Part shown: piece by piece, positions 54,815 to 64,000 of the stretch
How the letters are laid out: every line of letters starts with the position of its first letter
Numbering within the stretch: position 1 is the first letter of the stretch
Source of the DNA: Sphingobium sp. TCM1
Lineage (GTDB): Bacteria > Pseudomonadota > Alphaproteobacteria > Sphingomonadales > Sphingomonadaceae
Reading direction: 5' to 3'
DNA: 64,000 bases
NCBI RefSeq assembly: GCF_001650725.1
Contig: NZ_LXVX01000008.1
Span: forward strand, 1-64,000
Notes under the pieces: model-generated
Told to the model about the DNA's origin: nothing
Database searches by the model: none
What the model saw: the letters and a program-made list of their open reading frames with translations, nothing else
Made by a program: the position numbers and the translations under genes

Positions 54815-57800
54815 TCACAGGACGAAATTAACCGTCGCCCTAAATGAGATGGCGACGTGATTTTGTTGTTCCTCCGCGCCGAACTCGCCGCCGATGCGGA
54901 ACGTGTCGGTCCCGCCGTAGAGCCGCGCGCGGCCGGTCCAGCCGTTGGTACGGTCTTCGGCCACCAGGGTGAACTGATCGCCGCCTTTGAAATAGGCGAT
55001 GGTGTCGCCAAGCGACCCGCCAATGATCTGGCGGCGGCCTCCTTCCAGTTCGACACGCAGCCAGCCATCCTCCCGTTTGAGGGCGCCAAAGTCATAGCCC
55101 GCCGTGATCGTGCCGCTGGCGGTCGCCTCATCGCTGTTGCGGCCGAGCACGGTCAGGTTGAACGCGTCGCCGCCCCCGGTTTCGGCATAACCATCCTCCT
55201 TGAGGCGATAATAGTCGAGGCCGACAGCGGGCCGCAGGCTGAGGCGGCCCATCTGGAACTGGTAGGAGGCGCCGGCCGTGGCGGAATAGAGCCTGCCGTT
55301 CCAACTGCCGTTGGCGGTGCGAGTGACGTCGCCATTCTCGAAATGGCGCGTACCCGCAAAGTTGATCGCCGCAGCGGACAGTCGGGCGAAGGCGAGCAGC
55401 GGACCCCATTGTCCGCGCCAGTGCGCCGCCAGTTCATATTGGTCGGAATCGACCGCATTGTTGGAGTTGCCACTGGAATCGCTGCCATGAATGTAGGCGA
55501 GCGAGCCACCGAAGGCGCCGAGATCGGTCAGATATTCCACGCCGCCGCCCGCGCCCCAGCCGTTGATGTCGTAGGAGGCGGTGCTGCCCACGCTCTTGGC
55601 GCTGCCGAAGGCGACCTGTTGCAGCCAGAAGCCGAGCCGGCCGTCCCGCGTGCGGTAGATGCCGTTGGGGTCGGACAGGATGCGCGCGGTCGCGCGCGAC
55701 CCGGCCGTCACCGCTTCGAAGGTGCCACCGGCATGGTCCGGCAGCATCTGACGCAGGTTGGCGGTCAGCGTGCTGCCATCGGTGATGCCGAGATAGGCGT
55801 TGGCGATGTCGCTGTCATTGTCGAGGGCGTTGAAGATCGCCGAATAGGCGCGCGCCAGCGATCCGCTGAGCCCCAGTTCCGAAACGCTCTTCGCCGCCAC
55901 CGAGAGGGTTACGGTACCGGCGCCGGTGTCGCTCGCCAGGCTGCCCTTGAACATATAGGGCAGCAGGGTGTCGGTATCCAGCGAGGGAGTGCCGTTGAGC
56001 GCGCCGGCGCGGACGATGACATAGTCGCCTTCCGATCCTGCGACCTGCGTCAGGTTGACCTTCACCTGCGACCCGCTGGCGAAGCTGGCGGCGCCCGTCA
56101 CGTCATAGACCGTATGGGTGCCGGTGGCCGCGTCGATGGTGACGCCGATGGTGGAGGTGCCGCTGGCCGACAGCGAGGCGAGGCCGACGCTGCCGGTGTT
56201 GGTGGCGTTCAGCGTGCCGCCGTTCAGCACCACGGCGATGCCGCTGCTGTTGCTGATCGCGCCGGACAGGGAAGACGTGCCGCCCAGCGTCAACGTGCCG
56301 CTGCCGCCGCCGAAATCGACGCCGCCGGTGATGGCGGCGCTGTCTGCCAGCGTCAGCGTCGCATCCCCGGTGCCGAAGGTGACGTCGCCGGTCAGGCTGG
56401 AGGTGCCGGACAGTGACAGGTTGTCGTTGCCCGCGCCAAGGCTGAGGTCGCCGGTAATGGTGCCAGCGGATACCGTCACGATGTCATTGCCAGACCCCAA
56501 ATAGATGTCGCCGGTGATCGCGGGTGCGCTGGCATCCGCGTCCGCCAGTGCCTGGGTCAGGGTGACGCCGCTGCTGTTGGCGCGGAGGTCGATCGCGGTG
56601 TTGGTCAGCCCGCCGGTCGCCCCGATCGCGCCGCTGTTGCTCAGGCGCGAAACGGTGCCCGAGGCATCGAGGATGGCTATTGCCGTCCCGTCCTCATCGT
56701 CCAGCGCCACAGCGCCGACGGTTCCGCTGACGACGATGCTGTCGACGCTCGCGCCAGCGTCGATCACCAGGCCCCGCGCTGCCGTGCCCGTGCTGGCGGA
56801 CCCGGTGGCGCCGACCGTGCCGTTCACCTCGATCGTGCCGGTGCTTGCGCCCGATCCCAGGCGCAGAGCGGTCGCGTCGCTGTCGTAGGACACCGCTGCC
56901 ACGGTGCCGTCCACCAAAATGCCGCTGGCGATGTCGACCGCGCCGCCCAGGCCACCGACGACCAGGCCGTTGGCGGCGACACCGTCATAGATGCCATAGC
57001 CGGCGATGCTGCCATTGATGACGAGGCCATAGCCCGAACTGTCGGTCGCTACCGAGCCGATGACGGTGTCGATATCGGCCGCACCCACCTGCACGGCCGC
57101 GGCCGAACCATAGGTCACGACCGAGGCAGTGCCTTCGCTGCTGTCGGTCAGGCCGTCGTCGTCGATGTCGGTATCATCTTCGTCGTCATCGTCGCTCGCC
57201 GTAGGCGGCACGTCGAAGATCACGCCAGCGCTGACATTGCCGGCAATCACCACGGCCGACCCGGCCTGCAGGAGGTCGTCGCCATCCAGGTCGGTGGTGT
57301 CGCTGGGACGGGTGGTGTAGCGATAACCAGTGCTGACGATGCTGCCCTGGATTTTCACCGCGCCGGTCACGTCGCCCAGCAGCGCGACGCCTACGCTGTT
57401 TCCGCCCACGGCAGTGACGGCGCCCTGCACTGTGACGTTGCCGGTAACATCGTTGGCCACGATGCCATAGCTGTTGTCGCCCGTGACGGATATGGTGCCG
57501 CTGTTGGATAGATTGCCGGTCAGTGCGCCGTCGAGACGGATGCCGGCGGATTCATTGCCCTCGATAGTGATGGTGCCGCTCTGGACGATATTGCCGACAT
57601 GCGCCGCGCCGGACTGGACGCTGATGCCGTTCTTGCCCGATCCTTCGGCAAAGGCACCATCGGTGTCGTCGTCATCATCCTCGTCCTCGGCGGTGTAGTC
57701 CTCGGTCAGCGTGATGGTGCCGCTGTTGGTGATGTCGCCTGTTGTGCCTGGCGCGGCCAGGATAGCTGTTACGGCGTCGGCATCGTTGATGGTGATCGTA

Positions 57801-58030
57801 CCGGCATTGGACACGTCATTGTTGCTGTCGACGGTCACTGCCGCGCCGCCGGTAACGGTGATCGATCCGGCGGAACTGATGGTGATGTCGTCTGCCGCGC
57901 CGCTGGCGACCGTTGAGGTCCTGACCGCTGTTGTCGTGGCGGTACTTATCGTGGTTTCAGCGGCCGCTTCAGCCACCGTCAGGGCTGCCAGCACGGGCGC
58001 GATGGCCGTGCAGGCCAGTAGATGTCGCAT
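54815..58030 (-). CDS. autotransporter with Asp-rich inserts
   Basis: A 1071-residue type V secreted protein. A signal peptide ends near AEAAAE. The passenger (about 28-810) is a Gly/Ala/Thr/Val-rich beta-helix with GTITI-type repeats. Two strongly acidic inserts interrupt it: residues 112-124 (EDEDDDDDTD) and 279-299 (DDDDEDDTDIDDDG), the second resembling calcium-binding thrombospondin type 3 motifs. The C-terminal barrel of about 260 residues ends in NFVL. It is downstream of the FecI-FecR-receptor set on the same strand. Adhesion or surface display is likely. Confidence 0.9.
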   Translation of the reverse strand: MRHLLACTAIAPVLAALTVAEAAAETTISTATTTAVRTSTVASGAADDITISSAGSITVTGGAAVTVDSNNDVSNAGTITINDADAVTAILAAPGTTGDITNSGTITLTEDYTAEDEDDDDDTDGAFAEGSGKNGISVQSGAAHVGNIVQSGTITIEGNESAGIRLDGALTGNLSNSGTISVTGDNSYGIVANDVTGNVTVQGAVTAVGGNSVGVALLGDVTGAVKIQGSIVSTGYRYTTRPSDTTDLDGDDLLQAGSAVVIAGNVSAGVIFDVPPTASDDDDEDDTDIDDDGLTDSSEGTASVVTYGSAAAVQVGAADIDTVIGSVATDSSGYGLVINGSIAGYGIYDGVAANGLVVGGLGGAVDIASGILVDGTVAAVSYDSDATALRLGSGASTGTIEVNGTVGATGSASTGTAARGLVIDAGASVDSIVVSGTVGAVALDDEDGTAIAILDASGTVSRLSNSGAIGATGGLTNTAIDLRANSSGVTLTQALADADASAPAITGDIYLGSGNDIVTVSAGTITGDLSLGAGNDNLSLSGTSSLTGDVTFGTGDATLTLADSAAITGGVDFGGGSGTLTLGGTSSLSGAISNSSGIAVVLNGGTLNATNTGSVGLASLSASGTSTIGVTIDAATGTHTVYDVTGAASFASGSQVKVNLTQVAGSEGDYVIVRAGALNGTPSLDTDTLLPYMFKGSLASDTGAGTVTLSVAAKSVSELGLSGSLARAYSAIFNALDNDSDIANAYLGITDGSTLTANLRQMLPDHAGGTFEAVTAGSRATARILSDPNGIYRTRDGRLGFWLQQVAFGSAKSVGSTASYDINGWGAGGGVEYLTDLGAFGGSLAYIHGSDSSGNSNNAVDSDQYELAAHWRGQWGPLLAFARLSAAAINFAGTRHFENGDVTRTANGSWNGRLYSATAGASYQFQMGRLSLRPAVGLDYYRLKEDGYAETGGGDAFNLTVLGRNSDEATASGTITAGYDFGALKREDGWLRVELEGGRRQIIGGSLGDTIAYFKGGDQFTLVAEDRTNGWTGRARLYGGTDTFRIGGEFGAEEQQNHVAISFRATVNFVL

Positions 58031-58129
58031 GATGTCTCCTCTGCGTGTCGCGCTGGATATTCTGTGCGCGCGTCGGCTTGGGACGACGCCGGACGGTGCA
58101 TTCCGTCAGGCGATGCGATCAAGAAATGG

Positions 58130-60562
58130 TCAGAAGGCGAAGTCGATGCCGATCCGCACGGTTCGGGGGCGGAGCGGGGTATAATAGTCGGTCCGCAGGT
58201 CAAACGGCGTACCGAGCGAAAAGCGATTGCCGTTGCTGTCCAGCAAGTTGGTGAGCGACAGCGAATATTGCACCGGCCCGCGCGTCAGGCTGGCAGTCAG
58301 GCTGGTGTCGACATAGTCGCCCTGCGTCTGGCCGAGGATCGGACCGACGCCGAGGCGCGATTTGCCGACATAGCGGGCTGCGCCGTTCAGGTGAAAATCC
58401 ATGTCATCTGCCAGCGGCGCGCGATAATCGAAGGCGATCCTGCCGCCAAGATTTGCGACGTTCGGCAGCGCGAGCGACCGTCCGTCATAGGAGAGGGCGC
58501 GAAGGAACTGGGCCGGCTGGCTGAGACGGCTGTCATTGTAGATGAAGCTGCCGTCGAGGCTGAGCGACGGCAGCGGTCGCACGAAGATGCGTCCTTCGAA
58601 GGTGTAGATGCGTCCGTCGCCGATGTTGGCGGTGGTAGGCAGGCCGATCCTGTCGGTGATGTCGGCCTGAATGTCGCGCCAGTCGGTATAGGCGAGATTG
58701 GCGCTGATCGCGACCCGATCGCGGCCCGGCGTACCTTTGCGGAAGCCCAACTCGAACGTGGAGATGCGGTCATTCCGGAAACGACGGACGCGTTGGTCAT
58801 CGACCGCCAGCCCGCCGGGACGGAAGCCCTGCTGAAACTTGGCGTAAAGGGTAACGCCAGGAATGGCGTCGGTCAGAACGGACGCAGAAGGCAGGAAGAT
58901 GGTCTCGCTGCGGTCGGCCTGCGCCTCGGCCCGGGCGAGGTCGGCGGAGGATAGGGCCGCGACCGGATCGAGCGCCTCGCCTGACAGACGGCTGTTGGTG
59001 AGCCGTCCGCCGATTGTGGCGATCAGCCCATCGGCCGGCTCGAACGAGGCTTCGCCGAACAGCGTCGCTTCCCTCACCCTGTTGCGCACGCCTGTTGCAG
59101 GAGCCGGGCGGCCCATGCCGTAGATGGGCACGCCCGGAATGACCGATGGCTGGACGCCGGCGCCATAGGATGTCAGCGAGCGGTGCAGGCGCGACGAACT
59201 CTCGAGATAGGAGCCGCCCAATATCCAGCCCAGGCCATTGTCGAGGTCGCGCACCAGCCGATTTTCCGTGGTGAAGATGTCCACTTCGTTGTTCTGGCGG
59301 AACAGGGCAGGCGCGCTGTCGGGTTGGGTCGCGTCGTAGCTTTCAGCCAGTTCGTGGCGGACATAGCCGGTCGAAGAGACGAGGCGCAGGCTATCCCATT
59401 GGCGTTCGATGCGGACGTTGCCGAGCAGGTAGTCCGAAAAATAGGGTTGTGCGACGGAAGAGGCGCGCTGAAGGCGCCCGACCGAGCGTGTCGCATATTG
59501 GGCGTCGTCGCCGCGGATATGTTGGTAAACGCCGTTGAGGTCGATGGTCCAGTCGTCGCCCGGCGCGAAGCGCAGTGCCGCGCGGCCCCCCCAGGTGCGT
59601 ACACGGTTGACGTCGTCCTCGCTGCGGTCGACATCGTCGATATATCCGCCTTCCTGCACTCCGTAGCCGACTACGCGGAGCGCCAGCTTTTCTGCGACAA
59701 TCGGCAGGTTGAGCGTGACGGAGGCATCGCCACCGGGATCGCCATGCTGGGTGGCGGAAAGGCCGGCGGACAGCTGCCCGCCATATTCGCCGAGATTGGG
59801 CGCGTTGGGCATGATGCGGATGATGCCGCCGAGCGATCCGGCGCCATAGAGCGTACCTTGCGGTCCCTCCAGCACCTCGACCCGGCCGACGTCGTAGAGT
59901 TTGAGGTCCGGATCGGGCGCGGCATAATTGAGGCGCATGTCGCCCAGATACTGGCCGGTTGTCGCCTGTGTCGGCCCGGCGAGAGCGGAATCGGCGATGG
60001 CGCGGATGAACAGCTTGTTGCGGCCATTGCCCGCGTGGGTGGAACTGAGGCTGGATATCCGCGCGAGCAGCGTTGCCGTGCCGTTCGCCGCTTCGCCACT
60101 CGTGAAGGCGCGATTGTCCAGCGCTTCCACCATGCCGGCATAGCGCGGCAGCGGCGTGTCACGCTTGGAGGCGGTGACGATGATCTCGGCGGGCGGCAGA
60201 TCGGGCGCGAGTGCAGCCTGGACCGGTGCGGGCGACGCGGCGACCGGGGGCGGCGCGGGACGAATGCGGGTGATGCGCCAGGTGGTGGCGTCGATCCGCC
60301 GCGCGGTCGCGCCGGTGCCTTTCAGCAAGCGCCTGATCGCCTGTTCCACCGAGAGATGGCCCTCGATCCGGCCGGTCGCGACGCCGGCAAGGGACTGGTC
60401 GGACATGCCGATGCTGACGCCGGTCTGACGGCCGAGCGCGATCGCTGCCTCGCCCAGCCTGCCGGGAGCGATGCTGATAGTATGTCTGTCCGCCGCTTGC
60501 GCGGGCGTTGCGCTCGTTATGGCGAGGGCGGTGACGAGAAGAAGATCAGCTCTGCGGCTCAT
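58130..60562 (-). CDS. TonB-dependent receptor with N-terminal signalling (STN) domain
   Basis: An 810-residue outer-membrane receptor. A signal peptide is followed by an STN domain (about 26-100: GRLGEAAIALGRQTGVSIG), which contacts FecR in the periplasm. EIIVTASKR begins the plug region, and the barrel closes with RTVRIGIDFAF. Such FecA-like transducers import a ligand and switch on their own operon. The start overlaps the end of the fecR-like gene by 17 bp. The ligand is unknown; iron chelates or plant glycans are candidates. Confidence 0.92.
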   Translation of the reverse strand: MSRRADLLLVTALAITSATPAQAADRHTISIAPGRLGEAAIALGRQTGVSIGMSDQSLAGVATGRIEGHLSVEQAIRRLLKGTGATARRIDATTWRITRIRPAPPPVAASPAPVQAALAPDLPPAEIIVTASKRDTPLPRYAGMVEALDNRAFTSGEAANGTATLLARISSLSSTHAGNGRNKLFIRAIADSALAGPTQATTGQYLGDMRLNYAAPDPDLKLYDVGRVEVLEGPQGTLYGAGSLGGIIRIMPNAPNLGEYGGQLSAGLSATQHGDPGGDASVTLNLPIVAEKLALRVVGYGVQEGGYIDDVDRSEDDVNRVRTWGGRAALRFAPGDDWTIDLNGVYQHIRGDDAQYATRSVGRLQRASSVAQPYFSDYLLGNVRIERQWDSLRLVSSTGYVRHELAESYDATQPDSAPALFRQNNEVDIFTTENRLVRDLDNGLGWILGGSYLESSSRLHRSLTSYGAGVQPSVIPGVPIYGMGRPAPATGVRNRVREATLFGEASFEPADGLIATIGGRLTNSRLSGEALDPVAALSSADLARAEAQADRSETIFLPSASVLTDAIPGVTLYAKFQQGFRPGGLAVDDQRVRRFRNDRISTFELGFRKGTPGRDRVAISANLAYTDWRDIQADITDRIGLPTTANIGDGRIYTFEGRIFVRPLPSLSLDGSFIYNDSRLSQPAQFLRALSYDGRSLALPNVANLGGRIAFDYRAPLADDMDFHLNGAARYVGKSRLGVGPILGQTQGDYVDTSLTASLTRGPVQYSLSLTNLLDSNGNRFSLGTPFDLRTDYYTPLRPRTVRIGIDFAF

Positions 60563-61505
60563 TTCCTTCCTTGAGCGGCCCTTCCTTCAGCAGCCATCCG
60601 TCACCCTGCCGCACGGCGGAAAGGCCCATCAGCGGCGCGGCTCCGGCAAAGAAGCGCGCGGCGTTCCTGTCGAGACGGATCGTGCCGGTGAAGCGGCTGG
60701 CTCCGGCTTGGGGCGTGAAGCGGACGGTGATGCCGAGCGAACGGGCGATGTCCTCGCTCACCTGCGTCACAGGTGCATTGGCATAGACCAGATTGCCCTG
60801 CCGCCAGCTGGCGACCGCGGCTGGGGCGATATCCATGACGCGCAGCCCCTGCGTGTCGTCCGTCAGCGCCCGTCCGGCGGGCAGGGCGATGGCCTCCGCC
60901 TGCGGATTGTAGATGACCTTGCCTTCGGACACGCCGATCCGGGTCGCGCCGCCAGCGTGGACGATGTTGAAGACCGTGCCGGCGTCCTCGAACACGACAT
61001 CGCCTACCGTGACCCGGAAGGGATTGGCCGCATCATGGCGCACCGTGAATGCCGCTTCGCCGCTGTCGAGTGCGGCAAAACGCGCGTCCTTGTGATCGAG
61101 GCGCAGGCGGGTGCCGCCGTTCAGGTCGATCGTCGTGCCGTCGCCCAGCGCGATCGTGCGGGTTTCGCCAGGCCGGGTCGCGACGGTATAGATGTCGGAC
61201 CGGTTCACCATGCCGACCGAGATCGCAGCAACCAGCGCCGCGGCGATCACGCCGCCGCCGACCCAGCGCCAGGGACGCCTGCCAGGTTCGACGTCGTTTG
61301 CGGCGACGGGCACCCCCACCGGATCGGGCGGGATAATCGCTTCCAGATCGGCATCGTCCGCCATCAGGGCGTCATAGGCTGCGGCATGGGCGGGATCGCG
61401 CTCCAGCCACAGGGTGAAGCCATCCCAGTCGTCAAATTGGGGATCACGCGTGCGGATCACCCACGCGAGCGCCTCCTGATTCATCATGGCTTCAGCCCCG
61501 TTCAT
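60546..61505 (-). CDS. FecR-type anti-sigma factor/transducer
   Basis: A 319-residue inner-membrane protein. A cytoplasmic DUF4880-like part (LAWVIRTRDPQFDDWDGFTLWL) is followed by one membrane helix near residues 80-100, then the FecR domain (TRPGETRTIALGDGTTIDLNGGTRL) in the periplasm. It relays receptor occupancy to the adjacent ECF sigma factor. AAGGGG six bases before ATG 61505 sets the start. It lies between the sigma gene and the receptor. Confidence 0.92.
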   Translation of the reverse strand: MNGAEAMMNQEALAWVIRTRDPQFDDWDGFTLWLERDPAHAAAYDALMADDADLEAIIPPDPVGVPVAANDVEPGRRPWRWVGGGVIAAALVAAISVGMVNRSDIYTVATRPGETRTIALGDGTTIDLNGGTRLRLDHKDARFAALDSGEAAFTVRHDAANPFRVTVGDVVFEDAGTVFNIVHAGGATRIGVSEGKVIYNPQAEAIALPAGRALTDDTQGLRVMDIAPAAVASWRQGNLVYANAPVTQVSEDIARSLGITVRFTPQAGASRFTGTIRLDRNAARFFAGAAPLMGLSAVRQGDGWLLKEGPLKEGNEPQS

Positions 61506-61542
61506 TTTTTGCCCCTTGCAGAGCCTGACGCCGCCGACCCGC

Positions 61543-62055
61543 TCATTCCGTATCCATTTTCTGCTTGAGCGCGAGCATGGCACGATAGGCTTTTTGCAGA
61601 TCCTTTTCGACCGTGGTCAGGCTGACGCCGAGTTCGGCCGCGATGACCTTCTGTCCGACCCCCTCTATACGGAACCGGCGGAACACCAATTCGACGCGCG
61701 GTCCGAGGTCGCGCAGCACGCCGCGTGCCTCCTTCAGCTTTTCGTTCAGGATCATGCGTTCGTCGATCGCGATGTCCTCGGCCGGATCGGCCATGACCCC
61801 GCCGGCACCTTCGGCCCAATCCTGTTCACGACGTTCGCGCCGGGTGGCGGATCGATAACGATCGAGCATCAGATTGTTGGCCATCCGGTAAAGATAGGGC
61901 AGCGGGTCGCTGACCGGGCCGAGATCCTTGGCCTCCAGCTTCATCCACATGTCCTGGAGCAGATCCTCGGCATCGTCACCCGCACCGCGCGCGCGCAGAA
62001 AGCGCAGCAGGGCGGGACGATTTGCCATGAATATTGCGGAAAGGCCGGTGGCCAT
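61543..62055 (-). CDS. ECF sigma factor, FecI type
   Basis: A 170-residue sigma-70 factor. Region 2 is seen in AEDLLQDMWMKLEAK and YLYRMANNLMLDRYR, region 4 in GVGQKVIAAELGVSLTTVEKDLQKAYR. It should direct transcription of the receptor operon when released by the FecR-like partner. ATG 62055 gives the usual length. ATG 62097 or 62028 are alternatives, and the open frame to 62376 is not conserved. The 128 bp before it show no clear promoter. Confidence 0.92.
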   Translation of the reverse strand: MATGLSAIFMANRPALLRFLRARGAGDDAEDLLQDMWMKLEAKDLGPVSDPLPYLYRMANNLMLDRYRSATRRERREQDWAEGAGGVMADPAEDIAIDERMILNEKLKEARGVLRDLGPRVELVFRRFRIEGVGQKVIAAELGVSLTTVEKDLQKAYRAMLALKQKMDTE

Positions 62056-62183
62056 GCCTGTCTTTGTCCAATGCGTGGCGATCAGGCGGGTTGCCATAGA
62101 GGGGAGGGTGGGGTCTTGGCAATCGGCAAGCTGTTTACCCGCGCGCACCGCTGTTCTAGCGGTCGTTAGAGATTGGCGGGAGC

Positions 62184-63389
62184 ATGGGACGGATGACGGA
62201 TGGTCTGGACAGGGTAGCGGCGCGAGCGGCGGGGATGGATCCGGACCGGCTGGCAGCGCTGGTGGACATGCTCGACCGGACCTATATCGCATCGGGCAAG
62301 CTGCCGCACATGCAGTTTTTGCTGTCGCGCGATGCGCAGCCGCTTCTTTCGGTGACGCGTGGCGCCGCCCGTGCAAACGGAGCCAGGCTGGAGAGGGACG
62401 CTCTCTACCGCATCGCGTCCATGACCAAGCCGGTCACCTCGGTCGCCTTCATGATGCTGGTGGATGAGGGGCGGGTCGCGCTCGATACACCGGTCGCCGA
62501 CATCGTCCCCGAATTTGCGGAGCTGCGGGTCGGGCGGGCCAACCGCGCGCGGCCCGGCCGGCCCATGGCGATGATCGACCTGCTGCGCCATACGTCGGGC
62601 CTGACCTACGGCTTGCAACGCCAGACCCCGATCGACGCTCGCTATCGCAGGCTGGGCCTGGACGAGTTCCAGCAGAAGCGCACGTCGGACCAGTTCATCG
62701 CCGACCTGGCGACGCTGCCCCTGGAATTCTCACCAGGAGACAGATGGACCTATTCGGTATCGACCGACGTGCTGGGCGTGGTCGTAGAGCGGCTGAGCGG
62801 CCTCGACCTGGAAAGCTTTTTTCGCCGGCGTATCTTCGATCCGCTGGCTATGGCAGACACCAGCTTTCTTCTGCCTGAGGACAAGGCGCATCGGATGACC
62901 GACGCCTGGCGGCTGGCTGAGGGCGGTGGCCGGGCGATTGCCGATCATGGTGCGCGCAGCGGCTGGCGACGGCAGCGCTTCCTGTCGGGCGGAGGCGGCC
63001 TGGTGTCGTGCGCGGCCGACTATCACCGGTTCGCGCGCATGTTGCTGGGGGAGGGGGAACTGGATGGTAGGCGGCTGTTGAAGCCGGAGACGGTGGCGCT
63101 GATGCACGCCAATCATCTTCCCGGTGGCGGCGACCTTGCCAGCCTCTCGAGCGGAATGTTCAGCGAGGCGGACTATCAGGGCGTGGGCTTTGGCCTTGGC
63201 TTCGCCATGAACCTCGCCAGCGGTACCTATTATTGGGGCGGGGTGTTCTCGACCTATTTCTGGATCGATCCCGTCGAACGGCTGATCGGAATTTTCATGA
63301 CGCAATTGCTGCCGTCGAGCGCCTATCCCGTGCGGGCGCAACTGCGACAAGGGGTGGCTGACGCCATTACCGAAAGGCGAGGGGTCTGA
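62184..63389 (+). CDS. serine hydrolase of the class C beta-lactamase family
   Basis: A 401-residue protein with the SxxK motif S79-M-T-K82 and the Y-S-V triad at 189-191 (EstB-type, not the YxN of true class C enzymes). HTSGLTYG and the FSGGGG-like segment near the C-terminus complete the pattern. No signal peptide is seen, so it is more likely an intracellular esterase or peptidase than a resistance enzyme. It is divergent from the sigma factor gene. Confidence 0.88.
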   Translation: MGRMTDGLDRVAARAAGMDPDRLAALVDMLDRTYIASGKLPHMQFLLSRDAQPLLSVTRGAARANGARLERDALYRIASMTKPVTSVAFMMLVDEGRVALDTPVADIVPEFAELRVGRANRARPGRPMAMIDLLRHTSGLTYGLQRQTPIDARYRRLGLDEFQQKRTSDQFIADLATLPLEFSPGDRWTYSVSTDVLGVVVERLSGLDLESFFRRRIFDPLAMADTSFLLPEDKAHRMTDAWRLAEGGGRAIADHGARSGWRRQRFLSGGGGLVSCAADYHRFARMLLGEGELDGRRLLKPETVALMHANHLPGGGDLASLSSGMFSEADYQGVGFGLGFAMNLASGTYYWGGVFSTYFWIDPVERLIGIFMTQLLPSSAYPVRAQLRQGVADAITERRGV

Positions 63390-63500
63390 CAGCGGCAGGA
63401 CGGTCGTCCAGTTCTTCTTGTTGCACCGCAAAAATGGCGATGGCGCGGGGCTGGAGCCTGTGCCATCATCCATGGTGACTCAGCAGGGGACCGCCGCGCC

Positions 63501-64000
63501 ATGAACCTCAAGGGCCAGACCAAGCTTCCCAAACCCGCGCCGCGTCAGGTCGATCCGCATGTGCTGGCGCATGAGATTGTCGAGCGGCTGACCTATCGCA
63601 TCGGCAAGAATGCCACGGCCGCCAAGCCGCACGACTGGCTGCACGCCGTGATCCTTGCGATCCGCGACCGGGTGATCGACGCCTGGATCGATTCCACGCA
63701 GAAAACTTATGAAGAACAGGGGCGACGGGTCTATTATCTGAGCCTCGAATTCCTGATCGGTCGGCTGATGCGCGACGCGGCGTCCAATATGGAAATGCTG
63801 GACGATCTTCAGGCCGCGCTTGATTCCCTGGGGGTGGACATCGACCTGATCGCCGCACTGGAGCCGGATGCGGCGCTGGGCAACGGTGGCCTGGGGCGGC
63901 TGGCAGCCTGCTTCATGGAAAGCATGGCGACAGTGGACGTGCCGGCCTATGGCTATGGTATCCGCTATGTGAACGGCATGTTCCGGCAGGAGATCAGTGA
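63501..64000 (+). CDS. glgP: glycogen/alpha-glucan phosphorylase, 5' part
   Basis: The first 166 codons of a glycogen phosphorylase, cut by the window end. RRVYYLSLEFLIGR and DAALGNGGLGRLAACFMESMA are the conserved N-terminal elements of GlgP. The enzyme releases glucose-1-phosphate from glycogen with pyridoxal phosphate. ATG 63501 follows AGGGGA. The rest of the gene, and probably other glg genes, lie beyond 64000. Confidence 0.93.
   Translation, partial: MNLKGQTKLPKPAPRQVDPHVLAHEIVERLTYRIGKNATAAKPHDWLHAVILAIRDRVIDAWIDSTQKTYEEQGRRVYYLSLEFLIGRLMRDAASNMEMLDDLQAALDSLGVDIDLIAALEPDAALGNGGLGRLAACFMESMATVDVPAYGYGIRYVNGMFRQEIS

Noticed and set aside
57133..57695. Acidic codon runs in the autotransporter as a possible simple-repeat or CRISPR-like array
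   Set aside because: The GTCGTC-type runs encode Asp stretches in frame and have no regular spacer-repeat structure.
59183..60574. A 463-codon plus-strand frame opposite the STN receptor
   Set aside because: It is antisense to conserved receptor sequence and has no known motif.
62184..63389. The class C-like hydrolase as an antibiotic resistance beta-lactamase
   Set aside because: It has YSV instead of YxN and no signal peptide, so an esterase or peptidase role is more likely.

Overview
The window is a contiguous piece of a GC-rich chromosome, most likely from a sphingomonad (Sphingobium/Sphingomonas-like alphaproteobacterium). This rests on gene content and order (hflK-hflC-degP, phaB/phaZ, several TonB-dependent receptors, twin-arginine oxidoreductases, DUF885 and DUF3089 proteins, the ilv/leu block with tandem YceI genes) and on GC-biased codon use. 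The placement is inferred from recognised families, not from a database search. I see no rRNA or tRNA gene, insertion sequence, prophage or CRISPR array.

Layout. 1-1.0 kb: PAS-GGDEF cyclase with a disrupted MASE1-like upstream region. 1.2-6.9 kb (minus): small exported protein, HerA-like ATPase, Do-type protease and the HflKC complex. 7.0-12.9 kb (plus): Mrp/ApbC ATPase, CoA-binding protein, Tat-exported molybdenum hydroxylase large subunit overlapping ferrochelatase, acetoacetyl-CoA reductase and a ribbon-helix-helix protein. 13-16.9 kb: iron uptake group (siderophore receptor, TonB, PiuC-type dioxygenase) with Fur-like boxes. 16.9-20.8 kb: SH3 protein, 2-hydroxyacid dehydrogenase, two tiny proteins and a DUF885 peptidase-like protein. 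20.9-26.9 kb: two aconitases in tandem, an unusual long AcnB followed by a standard AcnA. 27-36 kb: amidotransferase, GH27-like glycosidase, M28 and M20 peptidases, glutathione transferase, PHB depolymerase and a dicarboxylate/amino acid symporter.

36-43.1 kb (minus) is the branched-chain amino acid block: ilvB, a small unknown gene, ilvN and ilvC, then two YceI genes, then leuA. leuA is preceded by a 15-residue leader peptide with five leucines and competing RNA stems, a candidate leucine attenuator. 43.2-45 kb: miaA and serB, divergent, with start codons that overlap in one CATG. 45-50.4 kb: lipoprotein, L,D-transpeptidase with a displaced signal peptide, a glutaredoxin-MauE fusion facing a MerR regulator across a near-perfect mer-type operator, a Rap1a/Tai-like protein, ruvX and a DUF3089 hydrolase. 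50.4-53.7 kb: gatCAB, closed by an 18-bp perfect hairpin. 53.8-62.1 kb: an unknown exported protein, then (minus) an autotransporter downstream of a FecI-FecR-receptor surface-signalling set. 62.2-64 kb: class C beta-lactamase-like hydrolase and the 5' part of a glycogen phosphorylase gene.

Most of the window is housekeeping and nutrient metabolism. The most unusual parts are the tandem aconitases, the leu leader, the MerR/glutaredoxin-MauE pair, the small gene inside the ilv operon, and the FecIR-receptor-autotransporter set.
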